Shown piece by piece: positions 43,726 to 52,827 of a stretch of DNA of 64,000 nt. The notes under the pieces were generated by a model that was not told where the DNA came from, did not search any database, and saw nothing but the letters and a program-made list of their open reading frames with translations. The number at the start of each line of letters is the position of its first letter. The stretch's first letter is position 1. Position numbers and translations under genes: made by a program. Source of the DNA: Actinoplanes xinjiangensis (GTDB lineage: Bacteria; Actinomycetota; Actinomycetes; Mycobacteriales; Micromonosporaceae); assembly GCF_003148685.1 (NCBI RefSeq), contig NZ_QGGR01000001.1, positions 124,001 to 188,000 on the forward strand. Direction: 5' to 3'.

Positions 43726-45131
43726 CCGCCCCGAGCAGGCCCTCCACCACCGGCGCCCGGACCTTCCTCCTGCCGGATCTCGGCGAAGGGCTCACTGAGG
43801 CGGAGATCGTGCGCTGGCTCGTCGCCGAGGGCGACCTGATCGAGGTGGACCAGCCGGTCGTCGAGGTCGAGACCGCGAAGGCGGTGGTCGAGGTCCCGTC
43901 GCCGCACGCCGGCCGGGTCGCGACCCGGCACGCCGCGGAGGGCACGACGCTCGACGTCGGTGCCCCACTGATCACGGTCGCCGCGCCGGATGCGGCCGAC
44001 ACGGCGGACCCATCCGCCGTGGACGGCACCGCGACGACGGATCCGGTCGCCGCGGCCGAGACCTACCGCGAGGAGGAGCGGGCCGGATCGGGCAACGTCC
44101 TCATCGGGTACGGGACGAAGCCCGGCTCGACAGCGGCGGCCCGGCACCGCCGTCCCCGCAACTCGCGGCCCTCCGCCCCCGAGCCGCCCACCCGCCCGTC
44201 CGCGCCGAAGGTGGCCTCACCCCTGGTCCGGCGGCTGGCCCGGGACAGCGGCGTCGACCTGTCCACGCTGCGCGGCACCGGCCCGGACGGCGTGATCACC
44301 CGCCAGGACGTCGAGGCGGCGGCCCGGACCCGGCCGTCGGCGACCTCCCCGGCAGGCACGCCCGCGGCACGTCCCGCAGCGGTTCCGTCCGAGACGGCCG
44401 CCCCCGGGACGACGGCGGTCCCGGCCGCACCGGTGGCGGCCGGCGGTGAGCGGCGGGTGCCGTTGAACGGGTTCCGTAAGCAGGTGGCGGCGGTTCTCAG
44501 CCGCAGCCGGGCGGAGATCCCCGAGGCCACGGTGTGGGTGGACGTCGACGCGACCCCCCTGTGGGAGCTGCGGGAACGTGGCCGCGGCCGACCGGGGTCG
44601 CCGGGCCTGATGGCCTACGTGGCACGGTTCGTGGTGGCGGCCCTGCGCGAGTATCCGGTGTTCAACGCCCGCCTCGACACCGAACGGCAGGAGATCGTCG
44701 AACTCGAGCGGATCAACCTGGGCATCGCCGTGCAAAGCCCCCGCGGTCTGGTGGTGCCCGCGGTGACCGACGCGCAGACGATGACGGCGGCCACGCTGGA
44801 CGCGGCGATCCGGGACGTGACGGCGCGGGCGCTGCGCGGCGAGTCGACACCGGCCGAACTGTCGGCGGGGACGTTCACGCTGAACAACTACGGGGCGTTC
44901 CGGGTGGACGGCAGCGCGGCGATCATCAACCATCCGCAGGTGGCCATGCTGGGCCTGGGCCGGATCATCGACCGGCCGTGGGTGGTCGACGGTGCTCTGG
45001 CCGTACGAAAGGTCGCGCAGTTGTCCTTCGTCTTCGATCATCGGGTGTGTGACGGCGGCGCGGCTGCCGGATTCATGCGCGCGGTGGCCGACGCGATGGA
45101 GGATCCGCTGTCGGCGCTGGCCCGTCTGTGA
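43722..45131 (+). CDS. bkdC: 2-oxoacid dehydrogenase E2 (dihydrolipoyl acyltransferase)
   Basis: A 469-residue core enzyme. It has an N-terminal lipoyl domain with the lipoylated lysine in VETAKAVVEV (~48), a flexible Ala/Pro/Thr linker, an E1/E3-binding domain (ASPLVRRLARDSGVDLSTL ~165), a second linker and a catalytic acyltransferase domain ending SFVFDHRVCDGG (His and Asp of the active site). It is the last gene of the operon. E3 (dihydrolipoamide dehydrogenase) is not in the window and must come from elsewhere, which is usual for actinomycete bkd operons. Confidence 0.93.
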   Translation: MTAPSRPSTTGARTFLLPDLGEGLTEAEIVRWLVAEGDLIEVDQPVVEVETAKAVVEVPSPHAGRVATRHAAEGTTLDVGAPLITVAAPDAADTADPSAVDGTATTDPVAAAETYREEERAGSGNVLIGYGTKPGSTAAARHRRPRNSRPSAPEPPTRPSAPKVASPLVRRLARDSGVDLSTLRGTGPDGVITRQDVEAAARTRPSATSPAGTPAARPAAVPSETAAPGTTAVPAAPVAAGGERRVPLNGFRKQVAAVLSRSRAEIPEATVWVDVDATPLWELRERGRGRPGSPGLMAYVARFVVAALREYPVFNARLDTERQEIVELERINLGIAVQSPRGLVVPAVTDAQTMTAATLDAAIRDVTARALRGESTPAELSAGTFTLNNYGAFRVDGSAAIINHPQVAMLGLGRIIDRPWVVDGALAVRKVAQLSFVFDHRVCDGGAAAGFMRAVADAMEDPLSALARL

Positions 45132-45163
45132 CCTGCCGACCCCGGTCCGTCCTCGGGCCGGGG

Positions 45164-46444
45164 TCACCGTTTCCCGTCGCCGGCCTCCGCGTGCGGGCCG
45201 GGATCCGTCATCGCCGCGGCGCGGTCCCGTAGCAGGGTCCGGTCGCGTTCGTTGCGGGTCAGCGAGGCTGCCCGCTCGAACTCGGCCCGCGCCTCGGCGT
45301 GCCGGCCCAACCTGGCCAGGAGGTCGCCGCGCACGCTGGGCAGCAGGTGGTAGCCCTGGAGGGACGCGACGGCCGTCAACTGGTCGAGCAGGGCGAGCCC
45401 GGTCGCCGGGCCGTACGCCATGGACAGCGCCACCGCCCGGTTCAGCTCGACCACCGGTGACGGCATCGTCTCGGCCAGCCGCTCGTAGAGCGCGGCGATC
45501 CGGACCCAGTCGGTGTCCTCGAACCGGCGGGCCCGGGCGTGACCGGCGGCGATCAGCGCCTGTAGCACGTACGGGCCGGGCCGGCCGTCGACCAGTGCCT
45601 CGGCCCGGGCCAGCGCGGCCAGGCCCCTGCCGATCAGCAGACGGTCCCAGCGGGCCCGGTTCTGGTCGGCCAGCAGGATCGGCTCACCGTTCGGACCGGT
45701 ACGGGCCGCGGCCCGGGACGCCTGGATCTCCATCAGCGCCACCAGGCCGTGGACCTCGGGTTCGCGCGGGGTCAGCCGGGCCAGGACCCGGCCCAGCCGC
45801 AGGGCTTCGGCGCACAGTTCCGGCCGCATCCAGTCGTCGCCGGCGGTCGCCGAGTAGCCCTCGTTGAAGATCAGGTAGACGACCTCCAGCACCGACGACA
45901 GCCGGGCCGCCAGCTCCGCGCCCTGCGGCACCTCGAACGGCACCCGCGCCTTGGCCAGGGTCTTCTTGGCCCGGACGATCCGCTGGGCCACGGTCGGTTC
46001 CGGCACCAGGAAGGCGCGGGCGATCTCGTCGGTGGTCAGGCTCCCGAGCAGCCGCAGGGTCAGCGCCGCGCGGGCCTCCCGGGACAGCACCGGATGGCAG
46101 GCCACGAACACCAGCCGCAGCAGGTCGTCGCCGATGCCGTCGGTCTCGGCGACGTCGGGGACGGCCTCGTCGATGTCCCGGCCGATCTCCGCCAGTTTGC
46201 GCTGGTACGTCGTGTCGCGCCGGATCCGGTCGACGGCCCGGCGCCGGGCGGTCGTCATCAGCCAGGCGCCGGGATTGTCCGGCACACCGTCGGCCGGCCA
46301 CTGTTCCAGTGCCGCGACCAGCGCGTCCTGAGCCAGCTCCTCGGCGACGCCGACGTCCCGGACGAGCCTGGTCAGGCCGGCGATGAGCCGCGGCGCCTCG
46401 ATCCGCCAGACCGTCTCGATCGCCCGGTGGGTGTCAGTGGCCAT
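45164..46444 (-). CDS. ECF42-type RNA polymerase sigma factor
   Basis: A 426-residue sigma factor. Sigma region 2 (EELAQDALVAALEQWP, then NPGAWLMTTARRRAVDRIRR) and region 4 (LTLRLLGSLTTDEIARAFLVPE, TVAQRIVRAKKTL) are followed by a long C-terminal extension (~190-410) with RPELCAEALRLGRVL, IAALYERLAETMPSPVVELNRAVA and TPR-like helices ending HAEARAEFERAASL. That extension defines group ECF42. There is no anti-sigma gene; the DGPF protein just upstream (3 bases between stop and start) is the standard partner. Confidence 0.93.
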   Translation of the reverse strand: MATDTHRAIETVWRIEAPRLIAGLTRLVRDVGVAEELAQDALVAALEQWPADGVPDNPGAWLMTTARRRAVDRIRRDTTYQRKLAEIGRDIDEAVPDVAETDGIGDDLLRLVFVACHPVLSREARAALTLRLLGSLTTDEIARAFLVPEPTVAQRIVRAKKTLAKARVPFEVPQGAELAARLSSVLEVVYLIFNEGYSATAGDDWMRPELCAEALRLGRVLARLTPREPEVHGLVALMEIQASRAAARTGPNGEPILLADQNRARWDRLLIGRGLAALARAEALVDGRPGPYVLQALIAAGHARARRFEDTDWVRIAALYERLAETMPSPVVELNRAVALSMAYGPATGLALLDQLTAVASLQGYHLLPSVRGDLLARLGRHAEARAEFERAASLTRNERDRTLLRDRAAAMTDPGPHAEAGDGKR

Positions 46445-46447
46445 GCG

Positions 46448-46888
46448 TCACGCGGATCGGTAGCCCGGGGCGGCGCTCTCCTCGCGCCTCTGCACGGCCA
46501 CCCGCTGCTCGTCGGTGAGCTGCTCCCCGAAGTCGTCGGCCGAGTACAGCCGCCGGATCTCGATGTTGGTCGGCTCGCCGTCCCGGCTCTTGACCGGGCA
46601 GCGTTTGAACCACTCGACGCACTCCTCCATCGACTTCATCTCCACCAGGTAGAAGCCGGCGATGAGCTCCTTGGACTCGGTGAACGGCCCGTCCACCACG
46701 GTCTTCCGGTCGCCGTCGAAGTAGATCCGGGCGCCGGTCGAGCTCGGCCCGATACCCTCGGCGGCCAGCAGCACCCCGGCGTCGACCAGTTCCTCGATGA
46801 ACGCGCCCATCGTCGCGAAATCCTCCGTGGCCGGCAGCACCCCGGCCTCACTGTCCGCCGTGGCCTTGGTGATCACCATGAACCGCAT
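46448..46888 (-). CDS. DGPF-domain (YCII-related) protein linked to the ECF42 sigma factor
   Basis: A 146-residue YCII-fold protein. It shows MRFMVITKATADSE, the domain signature FDGDRKTVVDGPFTESKELIAGFYLVE and MEECVEWFKRCPVK. Genes of this type are conserved next to ECF42 sigma factors and are thought to be their targets or co-factors; the biochemical role is not established. ATG 46888 has GGAGA upstream. It is the first gene of the two-gene unit. Confidence 0.9.
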   Translation of the reverse strand: MRFMVITKATADSEAGVLPATEDFATMGAFIEELVDAGVLLAAEGIGPSSTGARIYFDGDRKTVVDGPFTESKELIAGFYLVEMKSMEECVEWFKRCPVKSRDGEPTNIEIRRLYSADDFGEQLTDEQRVAVQRREESAAPGYRSA

Positions 46889-47012
46889 CGCCGTCTCCTC
46901 ATGTCGGGCCGTCTTCTCACCAACGCGTCGATCGGGAGCCGCCCCACTCGACACCCTGCCGGAATTTTCCGGTGCGGCGAGGGCGACGGCGCCCAGGAAG
47001 TCGTCGAAGCGG

Positions 47013-47855
47013 TCAGGAGTCCTCGCCACCGGCGCGCAACTGGGCCAGGACCAGCGGGTCGATCGCGCCCGGGACGATCCGTTCCTCCAGGTTCTCGATG
47101 CCGGCCCAGCTCGCCAGCGCCTCGTCCAGGTCGTCGGTGGTGTGGCCGGCCTTCGCCAGCCTGGTGCGCACCTCGTCGCCGATCGCGCCGGTGAGCGGGA
47201 TCAGCGTGGCCGGGTCGGGGCGCTCGAAGTAGAGCGTGTGCAGTTCCAGCAGGCGGGCCAGTTCGGCCACCGGGTCGGGGTGGTCGTCGACGCGGAGGTC
47301 GGCGAGGACGTCGCTGGTTCCGCCGTACCCCATGCCCTTGGCCACGACGAGCAACGCGGCGCTCTGCCGGCCGCGCCGGTCGCCGCCGGCCAGGTCACCG
47401 GCGCGCAGCGCGCCGAGCAGCCGGTAGGGGAACCGCGGCTGATCCGCACCGGCCAGCCACGTGGCCTCCATGTCGGCGACCACCTGCGGCCCGGCCAGCA
47501 TGTTGCCCTGGATCGCGTAGCCGTCACCGGCCACGCCACCCGCCCACGGGTGACAGTCGCCGCCGGTGAAGGTGGCGCCCGGCCCGTCCGCGCCCACCAC
47601 GCCGACCTGCCGGTGCCCCACCGGCCCGGCGTCGCCGGCGATCAGCGCCTGCACCGTGCCGGTCGCGGTCACCCCGGTGCCGAGCAGCGCCAGCGCCTGC
47701 GGGCGGTAGGCGAGGTTCGCATACGACTGGGTGGCCACCGCGCCGACGTCGGCGAGGGCGGCCGGGACAGCCGCACCGGCGCCGAGGAACTTACTGGCCA
47801 CGGCGACGCCGAGCACCGTGCCGTCAGCGGACCGGGCAACGATCGAGAAGGTCAT
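47013..47855 (-). CDS. DUF1028-family protein
   Basis: A 280-residue protein with the DUF1028 pattern: TFSIVARSADGTVLGVAVASKF, ADVGAVATQSYAN and PWAGGVAGDGYAIQGNML. The family has an Ntn-hydrolase-like fold and no settled function. Length fits a full domain plus a peptidoglycan-binding-like tail (LARLLELHTLYFE). TACCGT lies 6 bases upstream of the ATG, so the message is probably leaderless. Confidence 0.88.
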   Translation of the reverse strand: MTFSIVARSADGTVLGVAVASKFLGAGAAVPAALADVGAVATQSYANLAYRPQALALLGTGVTATGTVQALIAGDAGPVGHRQVGVVGADGPGATFTGGDCHPWAGGVAGDGYAIQGNMLAGPQVVADMEATWLAGADQPRFPYRLLGALRAGDLAGGDRRGRQSAALLVVAKGMGYGGTSDVLADLRVDDHPDPVAELARLLELHTLYFERPDPATLIPLTGAIGDEVRTRLAKAGHTTDDLDEALASWAGIENLEERIVPGAIDPLVLAQLRAGGEDS

Positions 47856-47990
47856 GGCGCGACGGTAACCGAACGCGCGCCCGGGTGACCGAGCGCCCGT
47901 TCGAGGGATGGGCCCGGCGTTTCCGACGGTGAGAGCCAGCGACGTTCCCTACGCTCGGCGCGCAGATATTCCCAGGTGAACGGAGTGCTG

Positions 47991-48776
47991 GTGCCCAGAT
48001 CGACCCCACCTCGCCGCATGCTGACGGTGCTTGCCGGACTGCTCGCACTGGCGGCGACACCGGTGGCCGCGCCGGCCGCGGCCTCGGACGCCGGCTACTA
48101 CGACGCGGCCCGCGGGCTGTCCGGCGCCCGGCTGAAGGGCGCCCTGCACGACATCATCTCCACCGGGACGACGGCCCTCTCGTACCGGAAGGTCTGGGAT
48201 GCCCTGAAGGTGACCGACGAGGACCCGTCGAACCCGGCCAACGTGATCCTGGTGTATTCGGGAACCAGCCGGTCGAAGGCCCGCAACGGCGGTGGCCGGG
48301 GTGACTGGAACCGGGAGCACGTCTGGCCGCAGTCGCACGGGCCGTTCGACACCCGGGACACACCCGGCACGGACCTGCACCACCTGCGGCCGGAAGACGT
48401 GACGATCAACAGCGGGCGGGGCAACAAGGACTTCGACAACGGCGGCGCGCCCGTCGCCCGGGCACCGGGCAACCGGTCCGACGCCGACTCCTGGGAGCCC
48501 CGGGACGCGGTGAAGGGCGACGTCGCCCGCATGGTGTTCTACATGGCGGTGCGCTACGAGGGCGAGAGCCGCCTGCCGGACCTGGAGCTCGACGATGCGA
48601 CCACCCACGGTGGCACTCCGCTGCTCGGCCGGCGGCCGGTGCTGCTGGCGTGGCACGACCGGGATCCGGTGGACGCGTTCGAGCGCCGCCGCAACGAGAT
48701 CATCTTCGAGCGGTATCAGCACAACCGGAACCCGTTCATCGACCACCCGGAGTGGGTAGACGAGGTCTTCGGATAG
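47991..48776 (+). CDS. secreted endonuclease I family protein
   Basis: A 261-residue exported nuclease. The signal peptide (LTVLAGLLALAATPVAAPAAA) is followed by the EndA/NucM-type domain with GDWNREHVWPQSHG (His-Me active site, His in REHVWP), TDLHHLRPEDVTINSGRGN and FERRRNEIIFERYQHNRNPFIDHPEW. It cleaves DNA outside the cell, probably for nutrient use. GTG 47991 is chosen because CGGAG lies 5 bases upstream; GTG 47976 is possible. Confidence 0.9.
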   Translation: MPRSTPPRRMLTVLAGLLALAATPVAAPAAASDAGYYDAARGLSGARLKGALHDIISTGTTALSYRKVWDALKVTDEDPSNPANVILVYSGTSRSKARNGGGRGDWNREHVWPQSHGPFDTRDTPGTDLHHLRPEDVTINSGRGNKDFDNGGAPVARAPGNRSDADSWEPRDAVKGDVARMVFYMAVRYEGESRLPDLELDDATTHGGTPLLGRRPVLLAWHDRDPVDAFERRRNEIIFERYQHNRNPFIDHPEWVDEVFG

Positions 48777-48982
48777 CGCGGATCCGCCGGCGGCCCAAGG
48801 TCCGGGTCGTCCGGCGGATCAGCCGGCCGGCCACGCAGAGCCTTCTGGGCTGTGCGGAGGGCGGCCGGTCGCCGAGCGGTGGTACCCGCTGAACGTGAAG
48901 AGACTACGCGTTCAGCGGTTCGCCGAACTCGGCAGGGGCCGCAAGTGATGCGGAACACCACGGTATCGGCGGCTTAAACAGC

Positions 48983-49021
48983 GGAAACCCCCGGTGCACG
49001 AACCGCACACCGGGGGTTTCC
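48983..49021. terminator. bidirectional hairpin terminator
   Basis: A perfect 14-base stem, GGAAACCCCCGGTG (48983-48996) with CACCGGGGGTTTCC (49008-49021), around an 11-base loop. The TTT side of the stem serves the nuclease gene, and it faces the convergent small gene at 49065. Confidence 0.85.
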
Positions 49022-49064
49022 GAAGGGGCCGCACCCGGGGACGGTCCGGGCCGGCCGAGCCGGG

Positions 49065-49301
49065 TCAGCCGCGGTGGGCGGCGTGCAGGGCCATGCCGTA
49101 GCGGCGGGTGGCGTCCTGGTGACTGAGGATGGCGTCGACCTCAGCCGTCTCGTCGGCGCTGTGGCGGCCGAGCATCATGTCGAGTTCGCTGCGCTCCGCG
49201 GCGGTGCGGAAGGCGGCGAGCTCGTCGCTCAGGCGGCGGTGGGCGCGGCGCTCGGCGAGACGGTGGGCGACAGCGGTACGGACGTGACGAAGAAACTTCA
49301 C
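49065..49301 (-). CDS. small hypothetical protein, 78 residues
   Basis: GTG 49301 has GAGGAG 7 bases upstream, a strong reason to call this a gene. The product is helical and charged (FLRHVRTAVAHRLAERRAHR; ELAAFRTAAERSELDMMLGR; ending SHQDATRRYGMALHAAHRG). It has many Arg and His but no cysteine. I do not recognise it. Confidence 0.65.
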   Translation of the reverse strand: MKFLRHVRTAVAHRLAERRAHRRLSDELAAFRTAAERSELDMMLGRHSADETAEVDAILSHQDATRRYGMALHAAHRG

Positions 49302-49462
49302 GGCGAGACTCCTCGACGGATAGTGACGGGGACTCTGACGTACTCCACCCTCTCTCGGCCCTGCGTCATCCCCAAATCCACCAGGTAAAACTCTCGTGCG
49401 CAAAGTGATGGCCACCACCGAATTCCGGTAACCCACGTCACTGTGTGTTGTGGAATCGCTGG

Positions 49463-52186
49463 TCAGGACGGGTTGGTGATCTCGCCCACCGGCAGCGCCG
49501 ACAACAGCTGGGTCCGCGACCGGACGCCGAGCTTGCGGTAGACCCGGGTCAGCGTGGCCTCGACCGTCTTGACGCTCAGGTAGAGGCGGGTGGCGATCTC
49601 CCGGTTGCTGGCACCGTCCCGGACCATCCCGGCGATCCGCAGCTCCGTGGAGGTCAGACCCTGGTCGGGGGTGCCCTCGGTACGGGCGAGCGCCCGCTGG
49701 GCATCCAGCAGCCAGGGGCGGGCCTCGGCCGTACGGAAGAGGGCCGACGCCTCCCCGATCGCCTGCCGTGCCGCCGCGTAGCGTCGCCGCCGCCGTTCCG
49801 CACCGGCCACCACCAGCAGGGCGTGGGCCTGTTCCACCGGCTGCCGCAACGACTCGAAGTGCCGGGCCGCCGCGGTGGCGAGGTCGGCGGCGGTGTCGGC
49901 CTGCCCGGACTCGGAGTTGACGATCGCCGCCGCCCGGTGCAGGTAGCCGCTGAGCCCGGGGGTGCTGCCGAGCCGGTCGGCGGCGGCCCTGGCCAGCGCC
50001 AGCGTGGTGGCGGCCTCGCCGTGCTCGCCCAGGGACGCGAGTGCCGCGGCGAGGTCGGCGCGCCACCGCACGATCATCGGGTCGGAGCTGCCCGCCTCGG
50101 CCTCCTGGTCGCGCAGCTGCCGCAGCGTGGCCACCCCGGCCCGGGTGTCCCCGGCGCGGACCTGCGCCTGACCGAGGGCGTGCAGCAGGCGGCGCAGGTA
50201 GAGGCTGTCGCCCTCCTGCTGCGACGAGCGGATGCCCCGCCGGGCGAATCCGGCGGCCGCCTGCAGGGTGCCGCCGGCCAGTTCGGCGACCGCGGCGGTG
50301 TACCAGGTGGGGCCGGGGCTCAGGCCCGCATCCTGCGCCGCCCGGACCGCGCGGTGGGCGTACCGCAGCGCCTCCTGACACCGGCCCGCCCTGGTGGCCA
50401 CCTCGGAGAGGCTGCGCAGCACCTCGACCCTGGCCTCGCCGACCCGGTCGTGTTCGGCGACCGCCAGCAACCGCAGCAGTTCGGCGCGGGCCTCGTCGAG
50501 CCGGTCGTCGAAGAGGGCGAACCGGGCGGCCATGTAGTGCGGGCCGTAGTGCAGCCAGTCCGGTGCGGGCGCCGCGGGCAGCGCCATCGCCCGGTCCAGG
50601 GTGTCCTGCCAGCGGTCCTCGCCCTGCACACGCTGGATCTGCGCCTGCATGGTCAGCGCCATCGCCTCGATCGTCAGGTCGCCGCTGAGACGGGCCGCCT
50701 CCTCGGCGCGCCGGGCCTCGTCGGCGCCCGCCTCCAGATCGCCGACCAGGAACGCCGCCCAGGTCAGCCGCAACCGGACCGGCGCGGCGAGCACCGGGTC
50801 GTCACCGGCCTCGGCGAGCGCGGCGGCGAACGTCTCGCCCATCTCGGCCAGGGCCTGCCCGGCCAGGTCGAGCAGCACCAGCCGGGCACGGACCCGGTGG
50901 CCGGCCGGCGCGTCGGCGGCCAGGACGGCCTCGGCGGCCCGGCCGGCCAGCGCGGGTGAGCCGCCGGTGATGGCGGTGCGGGCGGCGGTGACCAGCCAGT
51001 CGAGACGGTCCGCGGACCAGTCCGGTGGGCAGCGGTCGGCGGCGAGAAGGTACAGCTCGGCGGCGGTGCGCTCGGCGCCGCGCCGTGCGCAGCGGGCGGC
51101 CTCGGCGGCCAGGCCGGCGGCGACGTCCGGGTCCGGGCGGGCGGTGCGCAGCGCCTGCTGGCGAAGAGCCTCGACCGGGTCGTACGCGGCCGCGGCGAGC
51201 CCCGCGTGCACCCGGCTCCGGTCGGCGGCCGGCGTCTCCTCGGCGAGCACCTGGGCCAGCATCGGCGGCGTGAACCGGATCCGCTCGCCGGACACCTCGA
51301 TCACCCCGGCGGCGACGGCGGCGCGCAGCTCACGGGCGGCGTCGTCGCGGCCGGCACGCAGCATCAGCCCCAGGGTCGGCTCGGTGGCCAGCGCCGCGGT
51401 GAGCAGGGTCTCGGTCACTTCGGCGGGGAGCTGGGCGAGGCGTTCACGGGCCATCTCCCGGACCGGTTCGGGCAGCGGGGCGGGCCGCCACGACGGGCCC
51501 CGGGCGACGGCGCCGCCGAGGGCGAGGGCGAGGAACGGGTTGCCGGCACTGGCCCGGTGCAGCTGGCTGGCCGTACGGCAGGGCAGCCCGTGGGATTCGA
51601 GCAGGGCGGTCAGGTCGTCCTGGGACAGCGGCGGCACCGCCAGCTCGATCGCGGGAGCCGGGCAGAGCCGGATGGCGCGGGACGGGCCGGGGCGGCGTTC
51701 GGCGGCGAGCACCCGGACCCGGGTGCCGGGCCGCCGCCGCATGGCGAAGCTGATCAACTCGGCCGATTCCGGGTCGAGCCACTGGGCGTCGTCGAGGACG
51801 ATCAGGACCGGGCCGGTACGCGCGCAGTGGGCCAGCAGTTCGGGCAGGACGAGCCGCCGGGCCAGGGCCGGAACGCCGGTGCGGGACGGGCGGCCCTGGC
51901 GCAGCGCGGCCATCGAGTGGCGTGGTGCCGGTGCGAGTGCGGCGACCGCCTCGGCCGGGACCTGGCGCAGCAGGTCGGCCACCCCGGCGTAGGCCAGGAC
52001 GCGTTCGCCGCGGGCCGGGCGCAGGCGCAGGACCAGTTCCCCCCGCGCCGCGGCCCGGTCGGCGACGGTGTCGAGCAGTGCGGTGCGGCCGATGCCGGGC
52101 GGGCCCTGGAGGGCGACCCCGCCGCCGGCCGCCAGCCGGGCGTCGACGGCCGCCAGCAGGGCATCGCGGCCCAGTAGAGAGGGCAC
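49463..52186 (-). CDS. LuxR-family regulator with AAA ATPase (LAL type)
   Basis: A 907-residue MalT-like regulator. The N-terminal ATPase has Walker A LQGPPGIGRTAL (Arg replaces the usual Lys) and Walker B VLIVLDDAQWLDPESAELI. A helical TPR-like middle (~330-830) ends in a LuxR helix-turn-helix (LTSTELRIAGMVRDGASNREIATRLYLSVKTVEATLTRVYRKLGV). The P-loop Lys-to-Arg change may reduce ATP hydrolysis. GTG 52186 is used. It stands alone upstream of the MacAB operon; its target is unknown. Confidence 0.9.
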   Translation of the reverse strand: MPSLLGRDALLAAVDARLAAGGGVALQGPPGIGRTALLDTVADRAAARGELVLRLRPARGERVLAYAGVADLLRQVPAEAVAALAPAPRHSMAALRQGRPSRTGVPALARRLVLPELLAHCARTGPVLIVLDDAQWLDPESAELISFAMRRRPGTRVRVLAAERRPGPSRAIRLCPAPAIELAVPPLSQDDLTALLESHGLPCRTASQLHRASAGNPFLALALGGAVARGPSWRPAPLPEPVREMARERLAQLPAEVTETLLTAALATEPTLGLMLRAGRDDAARELRAAVAAGVIEVSGERIRFTPPMLAQVLAEETPAADRSRVHAGLAAAAYDPVEALRQQALRTARPDPDVAAGLAAEAARCARRGAERTAAELYLLAADRCPPDWSADRLDWLVTAARTAITGGSPALAGRAAEAVLAADAPAGHRVRARLVLLDLAGQALAEMGETFAAALAEAGDDPVLAAPVRLRLTWAAFLVGDLEAGADEARRAEEAARLSGDLTIEAMALTMQAQIQRVQGEDRWQDTLDRAMALPAAPAPDWLHYGPHYMAARFALFDDRLDEARAELLRLLAVAEHDRVGEARVEVLRSLSEVATRAGRCQEALRYAHRAVRAAQDAGLSPGPTWYTAAVAELAGGTLQAAAGFARRGIRSSQQEGDSLYLRRLLHALGQAQVRAGDTRAGVATLRQLRDQEAEAGSSDPMIVRWRADLAAALASLGEHGEAATTLALARAAADRLGSTPGLSGYLHRAAAIVNSESGQADTAADLATAAARHFESLRQPVEQAHALLVVAGAERRRRRYAAARQAIGEASALFRTAEARPWLLDAQRALARTEGTPDQGLTSTELRIAGMVRDGASNREIATRLYLSVKTVEATLTRVYRKLGVRSRTQLLSALPVGEITNPS

Positions 52187-52274
52187 GAAGCTCTCACCCC
52201 CTAGATCTGAGGTGGTCAGCCTAGGAACACAGACGTACGCCCATCAATAAGTTCGCGGGTATGTCACATCCTGG

Positions 52275-52817
52275 TCATTTGGTGGCGGTCACCGTGCTGG
52301 CGGTGACCGATCCGTCGCCGGCGGTCGCGCCTTCGACGATGATCGATTGACCGGCCTTGACGTCGGCGAGCCTGCCCCTCGTCGCGGTGTTGACGGTGGT
52401 CGATCCGTCGGTCCGGACGGTGACGACCGTGCCGTCCCCGGTCTCCACGTAGATGGTCTTGCCGTTGACCAGCTTGACCTTCCCGGTGGTGCCGCCGGCC
52501 GCCGCGGTGGTCGCGGGAGCCGCCGCGCCCGGGGCACCGCTGGCACCGGTCCGAGGGAAGCCACCGCCGGAGCCCCGCGTGCCGGTGCCGGCGCCGGGGA
52601 AGCCGCCGGCCGCGCTCGCGGTGGTGGTCCCCCACTGCTTCTGCGCCTGCACTCCGCCGAGGAAGCCGCCCATCAACAGTGCGGCCACGCCGAGCGCGAC
52701 CGTGCCCCTGTTCCACCACTTCTTCGGGGCGGCGGCCGCCAGTGCGGCGGAGAGGTCCTCCCGGCCGTCGTCATCCCCGGTGGAGATGATCGCGGTCTCG
52801 TCGTTCATCGTTGTCAC
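52275..52817 (-). CDS. membrane-anchored protein with DUF5666-like C-terminal domain
   Basis: A 180-residue protein. A cytoplasmic N-terminus (~1-40) precedes one membrane helix (VALGVAALLMGGFLGGVQ), a Gly/Pro/Ala linker and a small beta domain (KVKLVNGKTIYVETGDG, TVVTVRTDGSTTVNTATRG) of the DUF5666 kind. GTG 52817 has GAGGA 7 bases upstream. It is the last gene of the MacAB operon, 10 bases after the permease. Function unknown; an extracytoplasmic helper of the pump is plausible. Confidence 0.75.
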   Translation of the reverse strand: MTTMNDETAIISTGDDDGREDLSAALAAAAPKKWWNRGTVALGVAALLMGGFLGGVQAQKQWGTTTASAAGGFPGAGTGTRGSGGGFPRTGASGAPGAAAPATTAAAGGTTGKVKLVNGKTIYVETGDGTVVTVRTDGSTTVNTATRGRLADVKAGQSIIVEGATAGDGSVTASTVTATK

Positions 52818-52827
52818 AGCAGGGTCC

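Noticed and set aside
49065..50381. Long frame joined to the 78-residue gene
   Set aside because: The upstream part lies opposite the LuxR gene in another phase; the GTG at 49301 with GAGGAG is the real start.
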